A DNA stretch of 64,000 nucleotides from G963665925 sp963676345 (GTDB lineage: Bacteria > Bacillota > Clostridia > Peptostreptococcales > Acidaminobacteraceae). The stretch covers positions 124,001 to 188,000 of the forward strand of contig CAXXTS010000005.1 of assembly GCA_963676345.2 (NCBI GenBank), read 5' to 3'. This document shows positions 50,824 to 59,682 of this stretch, piece by piece; the first letter of the stretch is position 1; every line of letters begins with the position of its first letter. The notes under the pieces are model-generated. The model was not told where the DNA came from. It worked only from the letters and a program-made list of their open reading frames with translations, and searched no databases. Made by a program: the position numbers and the translations under genes.

Positions 50824-51463
50824 AATTTTGATTGCTGATGACCATGCACTCATGCGGCAAGGTCTTAAGCAGCTTCTTGAACTCGAAGATGATATTCAAG
50901 TCATCGGCGATGCTGTAGATGGAAATGATGTTATAGAAAAAGTAGCTGAGCTTCAACCAGATTTGGTTCTACTCGATATTAATATGCCTAATATGAATGG
51001 CATTCAGGCGCTGAGAAAAATTAAAGAGCAGGGACTGAATGCAAAAATTATTATGCTGACAATTCATGATGAGAGAGAGTACCTGCTTGAGACAATCAAT
51101 TTGGGTGCTGATGGATATGTACTTAAAGATGCGGATGCAAATAGTCTTGTTAATGCTATTCGTACCGTAGACAGCGGCACAAACTATATTCATCCTACAC
51201 TTGCATCAGAGCTTGTACGCGCCTACAAAAGAAAAGACGAAAAGCCTGAAGAATCTAAAAAAAGCAATTTGACACGTCGTGAGTTTGAAGTACTTTGTCT
51301 AATTGCTGAAGGTAATAATAATAAAGAGATTGCGGATAAGCTCTTTATCAGTGAAAAAACCGTAAAAAATCATGTATCGAATATTTTTAAGAAGATCCAT
51401 GTAAACGATAGAACACAGGCTGCGATTTACGCTATAAAGAACAACTTAAAGCCTTTATCGTAA
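50807..51463 (+). CDS. degU: response regulator DegU (NarL/LuxR type)
   Basis: 218 residues. The receiver has phosphoacceptor Asp57 (LVLLDINMP) and Lys in YVLKDA; the C-terminal LuxR helix-turn-helix (about 150-215: LTRREFEVLCLIAEGNNNKEIADKLFISEKTVKNHVSNIFKKI) binds DNA. It begins inside the end of degS, with GGGAG just upstream; the ATG at 50816 is an alternative start. Confidence 0.93.
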   Translation: MEKMIKILIADDHALMRQGLKQLLELEDDIQVIGDAVDGNDVIEKVAELQPDLVLLDINMPNMNGIQALRKIKEQGLNAKIIMLTIHDEREYLLETINLGADGYVLKDADANSLVNAIRTVDSGTNYIHPTLASELVRAYKRKDEKPEESKKSNLTRREFEVLCLIAEGNNNKEIADKLFISEKTVKNHVSNIFKKIHVNDRTQAAIYAIKNNLKPLS

Positions 51464-51616
51464 TTCATTACAGAAACTTAAAACATTTACACTTTGAACG
51501 GAACCAGGAAAGGGTTATCATATAAGTATAAGTCTTTAGCGTTCCGAAACAACCGACTTGGACAATGGTCGGTTATTTCAAAATGTAACTTGTGGATAAT
51601 CGTTCATGAGGACAAT

Positions 51617-51640
51617 GCCCGCTACTGGCGGGCTTTTTTA
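51617..51640 (+). terminator. terminator downstream of degSU
   Basis: GCCCGC (51617-51622) with GCGGGC (51628-51633), a 5-base loop and a TTTTTTATTT tail. It lies 150 bases after degU and 67 before the aminopeptidase. Confidence 0.82.
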
Positions 51641-51706
51641 TTTGCCTGAAATGATATGTTTCAGGGTTAAATTAATTGAAAAATCACTAATTGGAGGTAT
51701 TTCATT

Positions 51707-53110
51707 ATGACTGAGAAGAAAACAAAAATGCACACATTTAAGAATGTTTGGGAAAACTCAGATGAAGCTCAAACAAAAGCAATTTTTGATTTAGGAGAAG
51801 AATACAAAGCCTTTCTTGACCGAGGAAAAACTGAAAGAGAATGTGCAAGAGACATAGTACGTATGGCTGAAGAAAAAGGATATGTGTCTATTGAGTCTGT
51901 TATTGCATCAGGTGAAAACATTTCAGCAGGACAAAAAATTTATGCATTAAATAGAGATAAATCCATTATTCTTTTTGTGATGGGGCGTGAACCACTGGAA
52001 AAAGGCATGCGTATTGTCGGTGGACATATCGACTCGCCTCGTCTAGATCTGAAACCGTTCCCACTATATGAAGATAGTGGTATTGCAATGCTTAAGACAC
52101 ATTACTATGGTGGTGTGAAAAAATATCAGTGGGCATCCATGCCCCTAGCTATGCACGGCGTTGTTATGACTGGCAAAGGCGAAAAAATCAATATCAGCCT
52201 TGGTGAAGACGCGTCAGATCCAGTGCTCTTCATTACTGACCTTCTGCCGCATCTTGCTAAAGACCAGAATCAGAAGAAGCTTGGTGAAGCCATTACGGGT
52301 GAGGGCCTAAACCTACTTGCGGGTACAATCCCGGCTACAGATGTTGAAAAAGACAAAGTCAAAGAAAATGTTATGCAGCTTCTTAACGAAAAGTACGGTA
52401 TTGAAGAAGTGGACTTTACAACATCAGAGCTTGAAATAGTACCAGCAGGCAAAGCGCGAGACGTTGGCTTTGACAGAAGTCTGATTTCAGCTTACGGTCA
52501 TGATGACAGGGTGTGCTCATTTGCAGGTGTGAAGGCCATACTTGAGACTGAAGCGCCGACATACACTGCTGTAGGTATGTTCATGGACAAGGAAGAAGTC
52601 GGTAGCATGGGCAATACAGGGTCTGAATCACGCTACTTTGAAAATATGGTTGCAGAACTGATTGCACTTCAATCAGAATCATACAGCGATTTGCTCATTC
52701 GTCGCTCTTTATCGAACACTAAAGTACTTTCTGCTGATGTGTGCGCGGCGTTTGATCCAAACTTCCCTGAAGTATATGATAAAAAGAATACGTCTATGCT
52801 TGGAAATGGTGTTCAAATTACAAAGTACACAGGCGCACGTGGTAAGTCAGGCTGCAATGATGCAAATGCAGAGTTCCTTTCAGAAGTACGCAGTGTCTTT
52901 GAAGAAGGCGAAGTAATCTGGCAAATTGGTGAACTGGGCAAAGTGGACCAAGGTGGCGGCGGTACAATTGCATATATACTTGCAAATGCAGGTGCTGATG
53001 TGGTTGACTGCGGCACCCCTATGCTGAGTATGCATGCGCCATATGAAATTGTGAGCAAAGCGGATCTATTCATGACATACAAGGCATATAAAGCTTTTAT
53101 GGATCGATAA
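51707..53110 (+). CDS. M18 family aminopeptidase
   Basis: 467 residues. Di-zinc aminopeptidase of the aspartyl/vacuolar type. Metal and catalytic blocks visible are GGHIDSPRLDLKPFP, SAYGHDDRVCSFAG, MFMDKEEVGSMGNTGSESR and the late MHAPYEIVSKADLFMTYKAY histidine. Cytosolic; it would trim N-terminal acidic or hydrophobic residues from peptides. GGAGG is 9 bases upstream. It is monocistronic between two terminators. Confidence 0.93.
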   Translation: MTEKKTKMHTFKNVWENSDEAQTKAIFDLGEEYKAFLDRGKTERECARDIVRMAEEKGYVSIESVIASGENISAGQKIYALNRDKSIILFVMGREPLEKGMRIVGGHIDSPRLDLKPFPLYEDSGIAMLKTHYYGGVKKYQWASMPLAMHGVVMTGKGEKINISLGEDASDPVLFITDLLPHLAKDQNQKKLGEAITGEGLNLLAGTIPATDVEKDKVKENVMQLLNEKYGIEEVDFTTSELEIVPAGKARDVGFDRSLISAYGHDDRVCSFAGVKAILETEAPTYTAVGMFMDKEEVGSMGNTGSESRYFENMVAELIALQSESYSDLLIRRSLSNTKVLSADVCAAFDPNFPEVYDKKNTSMLGNGVQITKYTGARGKSGCNDANAEFLSEVRSVFEEGEVIWQIGELGKVDQGGGGTIAYILANAGADVVDCGTPMLSMHAPYEIVSKADLFMTYKAYKAFMDR

Positions 53111-53133
53111 TATAGTAAGATACAGATAAGACT

Positions 53134-53170
53134 CAGCAGCATTGGTTGTAAAACCATGCTGCTGTTTTTT
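53134..53170 (+). terminator. terminator of the M18 aminopeptidase gene
   Basis: CAGCAGCA/TGCTGCTG outer stem and TGGTT/AACCA inner stem (53134-53164), then TTTTTT. Confidence 0.87.
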
Positions 53171-53276
53171 ATTTTCAAAGATTACTGAAAGCTTATTTCT
53201 TGATTAGAATTGGATTAAAATCAGGCATTCTGAATAAAGTTAATGTTATAATTTTCCTGTACTGAGGAGGAATATT

Positions 53277-54491
53277 ATGCAGTTGGAAAACAAGGTTGAA
53301 GCATCCATTTCTAAGTGGCGTGATTGCTGGGACGCGGCGGAGCTTCAACCACTAAAAAAAATAAATAATGTCAATCGATTAAAGCAGCTTTGGAACTACA
53401 TAAGAATCAGGCGTATTTCCAAGAAGTGCTACAAAGTTTTAGATACAGTTTCTGAGCCGGAAGAAGTGATGAGAGTTCTTGAGAAGGATATCTTAAAGCT
53501 TGCTGTCATACTTCTTGGCGTGAAAAAAAGCGAGTGTGCGCCAATCATTCACAGTACTTATACTGAGGCAACAAGGCAATTTGTAGATGAAGCCAGGACC
53601 TTTGATCCGAATATGGATCCAGAATCCATTTTTCAGGCCCTTCGCAATGTTTGGATTATGCATAGTGTACAAATACTTCATGAGATGAAGCCAAAATATA
53701 GTTCGGCTATATTTGCTTATAGCATGCTTTACCCATTAACAGATAATTACCTAGATGACCCCAATGTATCAAAAACAGAAAAGGGGCAGTTCAATACCCT
53801 TTTTAGGAGACGACTTGAAGGGTGTGACATTCCACTGCAAAGTGATCGGTTTAAAGATGTTTTTTCTATGGTAAGCCGGATGGAGTCTGATTATCCAAGA
53901 TCAGAGTACGAAGATGTTTGGAAGAGTATATTGCTCATACAAAAAGCACAGGAGAATAGTTTAAAGCAGCAAGGCGCTTTAGAGATGCTGTCGGAAACAG
54001 AAATTCAAAAACTGAGTTTTATGAAAGGGGGCACTTCGGTGCTTGCTGATGGGTATCTTGTTTGTGGTACTCTAAGTCAGAAGTGGATTCATTTTTTACT
54101 GGGTTATGGGATACTGCTTCAGCTTGCGGACGACTTGCAAGATCTTTACTCAGACGCAGAGGCGAATCACTGGACACTCTTTAGCACATATCATAAAAAT
54201 AAGGATATTGACCGGCGCGTGCAAAAACTTCGAAATTTTAATGATCTAGTCTTTGCGAGTTTTCCAAAAGAGGAAACACCACCCAACAAAGTGCTTCTAA
54301 AAGTGATGGAAAGGGCAATCGATTATCTTATTTTTGACGCGACAATACAAGCTCAAAAAAACTGCGGACAGTCCTATATGGACAAGTTGGAAAAGCAGTT
54401 TCCAGTAAGCGCTTCACAACAGGTGAAGCTGAATCTTGTTTGGAAGTCGATGTCGCGAAACATCCAACCTAAACGTGTGCAGTACAAATAA
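53277..54491 (+). CDS. class I isoprenoid synthase-like protein of unknown function
   Basis: 404 residues, all helical, soluble. Two acidic motifs stand where prenyl and terpene synthases bind magnesium-diphosphate: DNYLDD (156-161) and ADDLQDLYSD (DDLQD 285-289), about 125 residues apart as in that fold. The surrounding sequence is not that of a standard polyprenyl or squalene/phytoene synthase. GAGGAGG lies 6 bases upstream. It stands alone between terminators with no MEP or carotenoid genes nearby. The fold is a reasonable inference; a product cannot be named, and the motifs could be structural only. Confidence 0.7.
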   Translation: MQLENKVEASISKWRDCWDAAELQPLKKINNVNRLKQLWNYIRIRRISKKCYKVLDTVSEPEEVMRVLEKDILKLAVILLGVKKSECAPIIHSTYTEATRQFVDEARTFDPNMDPESIFQALRNVWIMHSVQILHEMKPKYSSAIFAYSMLYPLTDNYLDDPNVSKTEKGQFNTLFRRRLEGCDIPLQSDRFKDVFSMVSRMESDYPRSEYEDVWKSILLIQKAQENSLKQQGALEMLSETEIQKLSFMKGGTSVLADGYLVCGTLSQKWIHFLLGYGILLQLADDLQDLYSDAEANHWTLFSTYHKNKDIDRRVQKLRNFNDLVFASFPKEETPPNKVLLKVMERAIDYLIFDATIQAQKNCGQSYMDKLEKQFPVSASQQVKLNLVWKSMSRNIQPKRVQYK

Positions 54492-54492
54492 A

Positions 54493-54536
54493 AAAAGGCT
54501 TTGCGAATTCTCATAGTAGAATAAGCAAAGCCTTTT
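54493..54536. terminator. bidirectional intrinsic terminator
   Basis: A 12-bp stem (AAAAGGCTTTGC 54493-54504 with 54525-54536) with an additional ATTCT/AGAAT inner stem, between convergent genes. Confidence 0.87.
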
Positions 54537-54547
54537 AATGTGCGCTG

Positions 54548-55441
54548 TTACATTTTACTGTATGTGAAAATATATTCTTTGAATGCTTCAGAAAGCGGGC
54601 TGAGTACACGTTTTGTATGGTATACAAAATAAAATTTGCGCGTGATGTCTAAATCTTTAACATGAATGACTTTAAGCTGGTTGTTCTGAAGCTCGTACTC
54701 TAGGGCCTTTTTGGATATAAAACTCACACCAAGGCCATTTATAACGAGTTTTTTTATGGTTTCTGTACTTTCGATTTCTGCTACGACGTTTAGGTCGCTG
54801 TAGGCGACACCATGCGATTTGAGTGCTGATTCTACAACTGCACGGGTGCCTGAGCCTTCTTCTCGCATAATGACTTGAGTTTCCTTAAGGGCTTCAAGGG
54901 CAATCGTGTCTGAATCAAAAATACCACTGGTTGGTGCAACAAGTACAATTTCATCATCCATAATATCCATGTAGTCAAGCTGTGGACTTTCCTTTTTTGC
55001 ACCGACAATACCAAAATCGATCTCACCCAGATTGAGTTTGTCGATGACCTTTTTTGTATCATACTTCATTAGATTGTATTTCACGTCGGGATATTTTTTG
55101 CTGAAACTGCACATGAGTTCAGTTAAATAATACTGTTCAGGTATTGAACTTGAAGCAATTTCAAGGATACCTTCTATGCGGCCCTTATATGCATTCAGTG
55201 AGAAAAAAGCATGGTCACGTTTGTTGAGTATACTGACTGCATACTTAAATAGTATTTCCCCTGCATTTGTCAGTGTAATATTCTTATTGGTTCTGTTGAA
55301 CAGGGCAGTTCCCAGTTCTTTTTCGAGGTTGTGAATATGATTGCTGATGGTTGGCTGAGTAAGAAATAGCTTATCAGCGGCTTTGGAGAAGCTTTTAACC
55401 TTTGCAATCATGACAAAGCTCTCGAGTTGTTTAAAATCCAT
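54548..55441 (-). CDS. LysR family transcriptional regulator, selenium-metabolism-associated type
   Basis: 297 residues. N-terminal LysR helix-turn-helix (MDFKQLESFVMIAKVKSFSKAADKLFLTQPTISNHIHNLEKELG) and a type 2 periplasmic-binding-like effector domain. The N-terminal sequence and the NRTNKNITLTNAGEILFKYAVSILNKRD stretch resemble the LysR group found near selenium-metabolism genes in Clostridia; that subgroup call is from memory and is weaker than the family call. Start at 55441 with AGGAGGGG 5 bases upstream; the longer reading to 55498 is unsupported. It is divergent from the AlbA_2 gene. Confidence 0.88.
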   Translation of the reverse strand: MDFKQLESFVMIAKVKSFSKAADKLFLTQPTISNHIHNLEKELGTALFNRTNKNITLTNAGEILFKYAVSILNKRDHAFFSLNAYKGRIEGILEIASSSIPEQYYLTELMCSFSKKYPDVKYNLMKYDTKKVIDKLNLGEIDFGIVGAKKESPQLDYMDIMDDEIVLVAPTSGIFDSDTIALEALKETQVIMREEGSGTRAVVESALKSHGVAYSDLNVVAEIESTETIKKLVINGLGVSFISKKALEYELQNNQLKVIHVKDLDITRKFYFVYHTKRVLSPLSEAFKEYIFTYSKM

Positions 55442-55673
55442 AGTACCCCTCCTAAAAATGTCTGCCTTAATCTTATCACTGAGTATTAATATTTTCAATA
55501 GGGGGTAAAAATACTTCTATAGTATATTAATCGATACCATGCAAATAGGCTAATGTAAATAATATTTGAATTTATAGCCATTAAGATGTTCATAAGGGTA
55601 AAATCAGACTATAATAGTAGATGAAACGTATAAAATGAAGTGAGTACGGTTTCAGTCAGCGAGGGGGTTCGTT

Positions 55674-56849
55674 ATGAACGATCAGAAGCTGCAGTATTTA
55701 ATTTCACAGGAAGAAGGCCCCAAACTTGATTTTAAAGCGAGTTTGAATCTTCAAACTGCTTCTGGAAAGAAAGAACTAGCCAAAGACATTATTGCGATTG
55801 CCAACAGCAGGGGCGGACGGGGTTATCTTGTTATTGGCATCGAAGATAAAACCAAGCGGATAGTAGGTGTTAAACCCGGTGAGTACAACGAGGAGCGCAT
55901 TCAGCAGGTCTTGACTCTGCGGTGTGATCCACCGGTGAATATTCGTGTAGAGTACTTAAAAGTTGAAGACAAGCACATCTGTGTGCTCACGGTTTTCAGA
56001 AGTTATAAGAAACCGCACCAGATGCTTCAAACCGGCGCGTTTTACTTAAGGCGCGGGTCCACAACAGACGTGGCTAGACGGGATGAAATAGCCAGTATGC
56101 TCCAGCGCGGCGGTCTCATAAATAATGAACAAATGCCTGTACTTAGATTGGATATATCTGTTTATGATCCGTATTTAATGAAAAAGTACTTGGGTAGGGT
56201 GAATTTGTCTGATCAGACAGAAAACTACGCTCTGTTGGCTAATTTAGGGTACATTCACTTTGATAGGGAAACAGACTCCTTTTGTCCGACAATTGGTGGG
56301 CTGCTTCTCTTTTGTGAAAATCCGCAGATATATTTTCCACACTTCGGCATTCGCGTCATTGACATGCTGGGTGGGTACAAGAAAACAACACATCTTAAGG
56401 GAAACATATTTCAAATAATGGACCAAGCGTCTAAGTATTTAGAGAAACTGAACGTGCATTACCCAATAGAAGCGATTGAAGAAGCAATCTATAATGCGGT
56501 TTTGCATAGGGATTATTTTGACAATTCAAGAGACATACTCGTCTATCTGTCCCATAAAAAAGTGGTTGTCAGCAGCCCGGGGGCGATATTTGGACGAGAG
56601 AAAGTGAACAATATTGTTCATCAGTTTGATTCCAAAAGGCGAAATAACTGGCTCTATCATCAGATGTTGACCCTTGATGACAAACGTCGATTTATAAAAA
56701 TGGGCACAGGGCTTCAGTTTATCAAACAGCAGTTAAAACCTTACGGACGAGTGCAAATACTCAATTTGAGAAAAATAGATTTATTTAAAGTTGTAATGCC
56801 TGGTGTAGAAGATATAACAAAGTTGGAGGTAGAAAATGGGCAGGAATAA
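55674..56849 (+). CDS. AlbA_2-domain putative ATP-binding protein
   Basis: 391 residues. An N-terminal AlbA_2 (Schlafen-like) domain (about 12-130: EGPKLDFKASLNL, IANSRGGRGYLVIGIEDK, GAFYLRRGSTT) is followed by a C-terminal GHKL-like ATPase region (PIEAIEEAIYNAVLHRDY, VSSPGAIFGREKVN). This is the layout of regulators often called RNA-binding or ATP-dependent transcriptional regulators, but it lacks the usual winged-helix tail. Its end overlaps the response regulator by 14 bases, so it is coupled to the two-component system. Confidence 0.83.
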   Translation: MNDQKLQYLISQEEGPKLDFKASLNLQTASGKKELAKDIIAIANSRGGRGYLVIGIEDKTKRIVGVKPGEYNEERIQQVLTLRCDPPVNIRVEYLKVEDKHICVLTVFRSYKKPHQMLQTGAFYLRRGSTTDVARRDEIASMLQRGGLINNEQMPVLRLDISVYDPYLMKKYLGRVNLSDQTENYALLANLGYIHFDRETDSFCPTIGGLLLFCENPQIYFPHFGIRVIDMLGGYKKTTHLKGNIFQIMDQASKYLEKLNVHYPIEAIEEAIYNAVLHRDYFDNSRDILVYLSHKKVVVSSPGAIFGREKVNNIVHQFDSKRRNNWLYHQMLTLDDKRRFIKMGTGLQFIKQQLKPYGRVQILNLRKIDLFKVVMPGVEDITKLEVENGQE

Positions 56850-57519
56850 AATGATTATGATTGTGGATGACGATACGAATATATCGGAGTTGATGACACT
56901 TTACTTAGACAAAGAGGGCTACGAAACGAAAACCTATCCGAATGGACGAGCGGCGCTTAGTGCCTTTACAGATGTTGCACCTGACTTGCTGCTTCTTGAT
57001 GTCATGATGCCTGAAATGGACGGTTATGAAATGCTTACTGAAGTAAGAAAAACAAGCAAAGTCCCTGTAATCATGGTAACCGCTAAAGGAGAGACCTTTG
57101 ACAAGGTGCTTGGACTTGAGCTGGGGGCGGATGACTATTTGGTCAAGCCATTTGATCCAAAAGAGCTCCTTGCACGTGTGAAAGCAGTCATTCGTCGCTA
57201 TAGTGACCCTGTTGAAGAAAAGGATGCGGTTGTTGTACCGAATCTATCCATTGACAAGTCAGACTATGTGGTAACCTATCATGGTCAGAAACTTGAGCTG
57301 CCTCCAAAAGAACTTGAACTGCTATACCATTTGGTGAGCAATCCAAATCGTGTGTATACACGCGAGCAGCTTCTGGACAGTATATGGGGCTATGAATATA
57401 TTGGAGAAACGCGTACGGTAGACGTTCACATCAAACGACTTAGGGAAAAATTCAAAGAAGATGACGCTTGGGAAATTAAGACCGTATGGGGTGTTGGATA
57501 CAAGTTTCAGATGGAGTAG
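56836..57519 (+). CDS. OmpR/PhoB family response regulator
   Basis: 227 residues. The receiver has Asp11/Asp12, phosphoacceptor Asp55 (LLLDVMMP) and Lys in YLVKPF; a C-terminal winged helix (about 130-225: LELPPKELELLYHLVSNPNRVYTREQLLDSIWGYEY, TRTVDVHIKRLREK) binds DNA. GGAGG is 6 bases upstream, inside the AlbA_2 gene. The cognate kinase follows 11 bases on. Resembles envelope-stress regulators in layout. Confidence 0.95.
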   Translation: MGRNKMIMIVDDDTNISELMTLYLDKEGYETKTYPNGRAALSAFTDVAPDLLLLDVMMPEMDGYEMLTEVRKTSKVPVIMVTAKGETFDKVLGLELGADDYLVKPFDPKELLARVKAVIRRYSDPVEEKDAVVVPNLSIDKSDYVVTYHGQKLELPPKELELLYHLVSNPNRVYTREQLLDSIWGYEYIGETRTVDVHIKRLREKFKEDDAWEIKTVWGVGYKFQME

Positions 57520-57530
57520 GTTGAGAAGGT

Positions 57531-58967
57531 ATGAGAAAATTATTTTCTAAATTCACAGCCATATATCTGGCAGTACTGTTTGTGGGCTATGTCATGATTA
57601 CGGTGGTGGTTAACCACTTTCTAACCTTGTCACTAGTCAACCAGCGGGTTGAAGACCTCATAGCCAATGCCAATGCCTTTCAGGAAAGTTTTTCGATTAT
57701 TGAAGACGCGCATTTAACGCCTGTTGAGCGTATTTCAAATTTGCGTAAGGAAATTATGGCACTGGACAAGTACACGGGTGCAGATATTTGGCTTATAGAT
57801 GAAAAAGGCAATTATGTTGCCGTATCAAATGATGTCCTTCAGGACATGGACTTATCCATGTTGACTGAGGCGGACTGGGAAAGTATTTTTACAGGAAATA
57901 TTTTGGTTAAAGAGACGAAAATGCAGGATGTGTACAGTGATTCTATACTGATGGTAGCGTATCCTTTTAAAACAGATGAAGAAGTCCACACTGCCATGTT
58001 TATGAATGTCATGATGCCTGAAATTGAAAAAGCGACTTATGCCATTACGGGCAGGGTGTTTATTTCCATGACGGCCATAGTGTTTATTGCAGTGATTGTC
58101 CTCTTTACCTTTACCAGAAAAATCAACAATGAGTTTAAAGAACTCAATAGAGCCGTAAAGGATGTCGCTTCAGGTGACTTTGATCAGCAAATACGTATTA
58201 ACAGAGATGATGAGCTTGGAGAACTCGCTCGGAGTTTTAACTACATGTCAAGAGAGCTCAGAAAACTGGAAAATACAAAGCAACGGTTTATTTCAAATCT
58301 ATCACATGACTTGAGGTCACCGCTGACCTCAATAACAGGCTATATACGTGCTATTCAGGACGGAACCATACCGCCAGAAAACCAAGAACGGTACTTAAAT
58401 ATTGTCTTATCTGAGAGTGAACGGTTAAAGAGACTGGTCAATGACATACTCGAGCTAAGTAAGCTTCAAAGTGGCCAAATGACTGTTAATAAGACTGATT
58501 TTGATATTAATCAAATGGTGCTTCAGGAACTGGACCGCTTTGAGAACAGAATCATTGACAAGCACCTCAAGCTTCATATCAATTTAAGTGAAGAGAAGGT
58601 GCTGGCGCATGCTGATGAAGACGCCATGCGCAGGGTGGTGTATAACCTGCTTGACAATGCACTGAAGTTTATCAATCAAGAGGGTGATTTGAGAGTTAAA
58701 TCAGAGCTTAAAGGCAATAAGTACTTGATTGGTATACAGAATTCAGGATCTGTTATTCCGAAAGAAAAACTGGATACCATCTGGGACCGGTTTAATAAAC
58801 TCGATGATTCCAGGGGTCAGAAGAAAGATTCCTCAGGATTGGGACTTGCCATTATAAAGGAGATTATTAAAGCACACGATGAAAAAATCGAAGTTTACTC
58901 TGATGAGGATGTGGGTGTTATGTTTGTATTCTCAGTGGAAACGCAGATTTTTAAAAAGTCCGTGTAA
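57531..58967 (+). CDS. membrane sensor histidine kinase (HAMP, HisKA)
   Basis: 478 residues. Membrane helix (about 8-30), extracytoplasmic sensor (31-170), second helix (about 175-198), HAMP domain (about 200-252), HisKA with His259 (ISNLSHDLRSPLTSI) and HATPase (N box DNALKF, GLGLAI). It forms a pair with the preceding OmpR-type regulator. GAGAAGG sits immediately before the ATG. The downstream Hsp20 and HtrA genes suggest a cell-envelope or protein-folding stress input. Confidence 0.95.
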   Translation: MRKLFSKFTAIYLAVLFVGYVMITVVVNHFLTLSLVNQRVEDLIANANAFQESFSIIEDAHLTPVERISNLRKEIMALDKYTGADIWLIDEKGNYVAVSNDVLQDMDLSMLTEADWESIFTGNILVKETKMQDVYSDSILMVAYPFKTDEEVHTAMFMNVMMPEIEKATYAITGRVFISMTAIVFIAVIVLFTFTRKINNEFKELNRAVKDVASGDFDQQIRINRDDELGELARSFNYMSRELRKLENTKQRFISNLSHDLRSPLTSITGYIRAIQDGTIPPENQERYLNIVLSESERLKRLVNDILELSKLQSGQMTVNKTDFDINQMVLQELDRFENRIIDKHLKLHINLSEEKVLAHADEDAMRRVVYNLLDNALKFINQEGDLRVKSELKGNKYLIGIQNSGSVIPKEKLDTIWDRFNKLDDSRGQKKDSSGLGLAIIKEIIKAHDEKIEVYSDEDVGVMFVFSVETQIFKKSV

Positions 58968-59071
58968 ACAATACAAATTAATAAAGATGTTTCACACTTT
59001 GTTCATAGTTTAGTCAAAATATAAGGCTACAATAGTACTATAAGATATGACAAAGGCAGGAGGTGTATAAG

Positions 59072-59530
59072 ATGATGAGACTCATACCAAATAATAGAGA
59101 CAATGGTCTTGCAAAAAAATCTGATCCTTTTGATAAACTATTTGAAAGTTTCTTCAATGATTTTGATGAAGACTTCTTCTCGCCGCTGGGAAATTTGAAT
59201 TCAAAGTTCAACTGTTTTCAGGTAGATGTAATTGATAATGAAGATGCATATATCATTCAGGCAGATTTACCAGGCATGGAGAAAGAAAATGTTCAGATAG
59301 AGTATGACAACAACTACCTGACGATTATTGCTAAACGGGAAGAAAAAACAGCGTCTGACAAGGATAATTATATTAGACGTGAACGCCGTGCAGGTGAGTT
59401 TAGAAGAAGTTTCTACATTGAGAATATTGATATGAATCAAGTGGATGCTTCATTTGAAAATGGTGTACTTACAATAAATCTCATTAAAGTTAAGCCGACG
59501 GGCCAAAAGAAAGTGATTCAAATCAAGTAA
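59072..59530 (+). CDS. Hsp20/alpha-crystallin small heat-shock protein
   Basis: 152 residues. An N-terminal amphipathic arm (DPFDKLFESFFNDFDEDFFSPL), an alpha-crystallin domain (about 48-140: DAYIIQADLPGMEKENVQIEY, NGVLTINLIK) and a short tail. An ATP-independent holdase that keeps unfolding proteins soluble. AGGAGG at 59058-59063 places the start at ATG 59072; the GTG at 59063 overlaps the ribosome site. It is followed by a 24-bp perfect palindrome and then htrA. Confidence 0.94.
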   Translation: MMRLIPNNRDNGLAKKSDPFDKLFESFFNDFDEDFFSPLGNLNSKFNCFQVDVIDNEDAYIIQADLPGMEKENVQIEYDNNYLTIIAKREEKTASDKDNYIRRERRAGEFRRSFYIENIDMNQVDASFENGVLTINLIKVKPTGQKKVIQIK

Positions 59531-59546
59531 TTGAAACCAACTACTG

Positions 59547-59570
59547 CGCCTATAGGTTAACCTATAGGCG
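59547..59570. repeat. 24-bp perfect palindrome after hsp20
   Basis: CGCCTATAGG and its complement meet at a central TTAA with no unpaired base (59547-59570). It may be the hsp20 terminator (followed by TATTATAT rather than a T run) or a binding site. Confidence 0.75.
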
Positions 59571-59618
59571 TATTATATATCCGAAAAAGACAAAGAAATC
59601 CCATCTGGCGCGACTTGC

Positions 59619-59645
59619 AACAAGAGCAACCGAGGGTTGCTTGGT
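59619..59645. repeat. imperfect hairpin upstream of htrA
   Basis: GCAACC (59626-59631) pairs with GGTTGC (59635-59640), with additional AAG/CTT pairing outside and only a 3-base GAG loop. It lies 40 bases before the htrA start; operator or mRNA leader hairpin. Confidence 0.5.
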
Positions 59646-59682
59646 GCATTTCTAATTTGCAACTATGAAAGGAGTCATGAAA

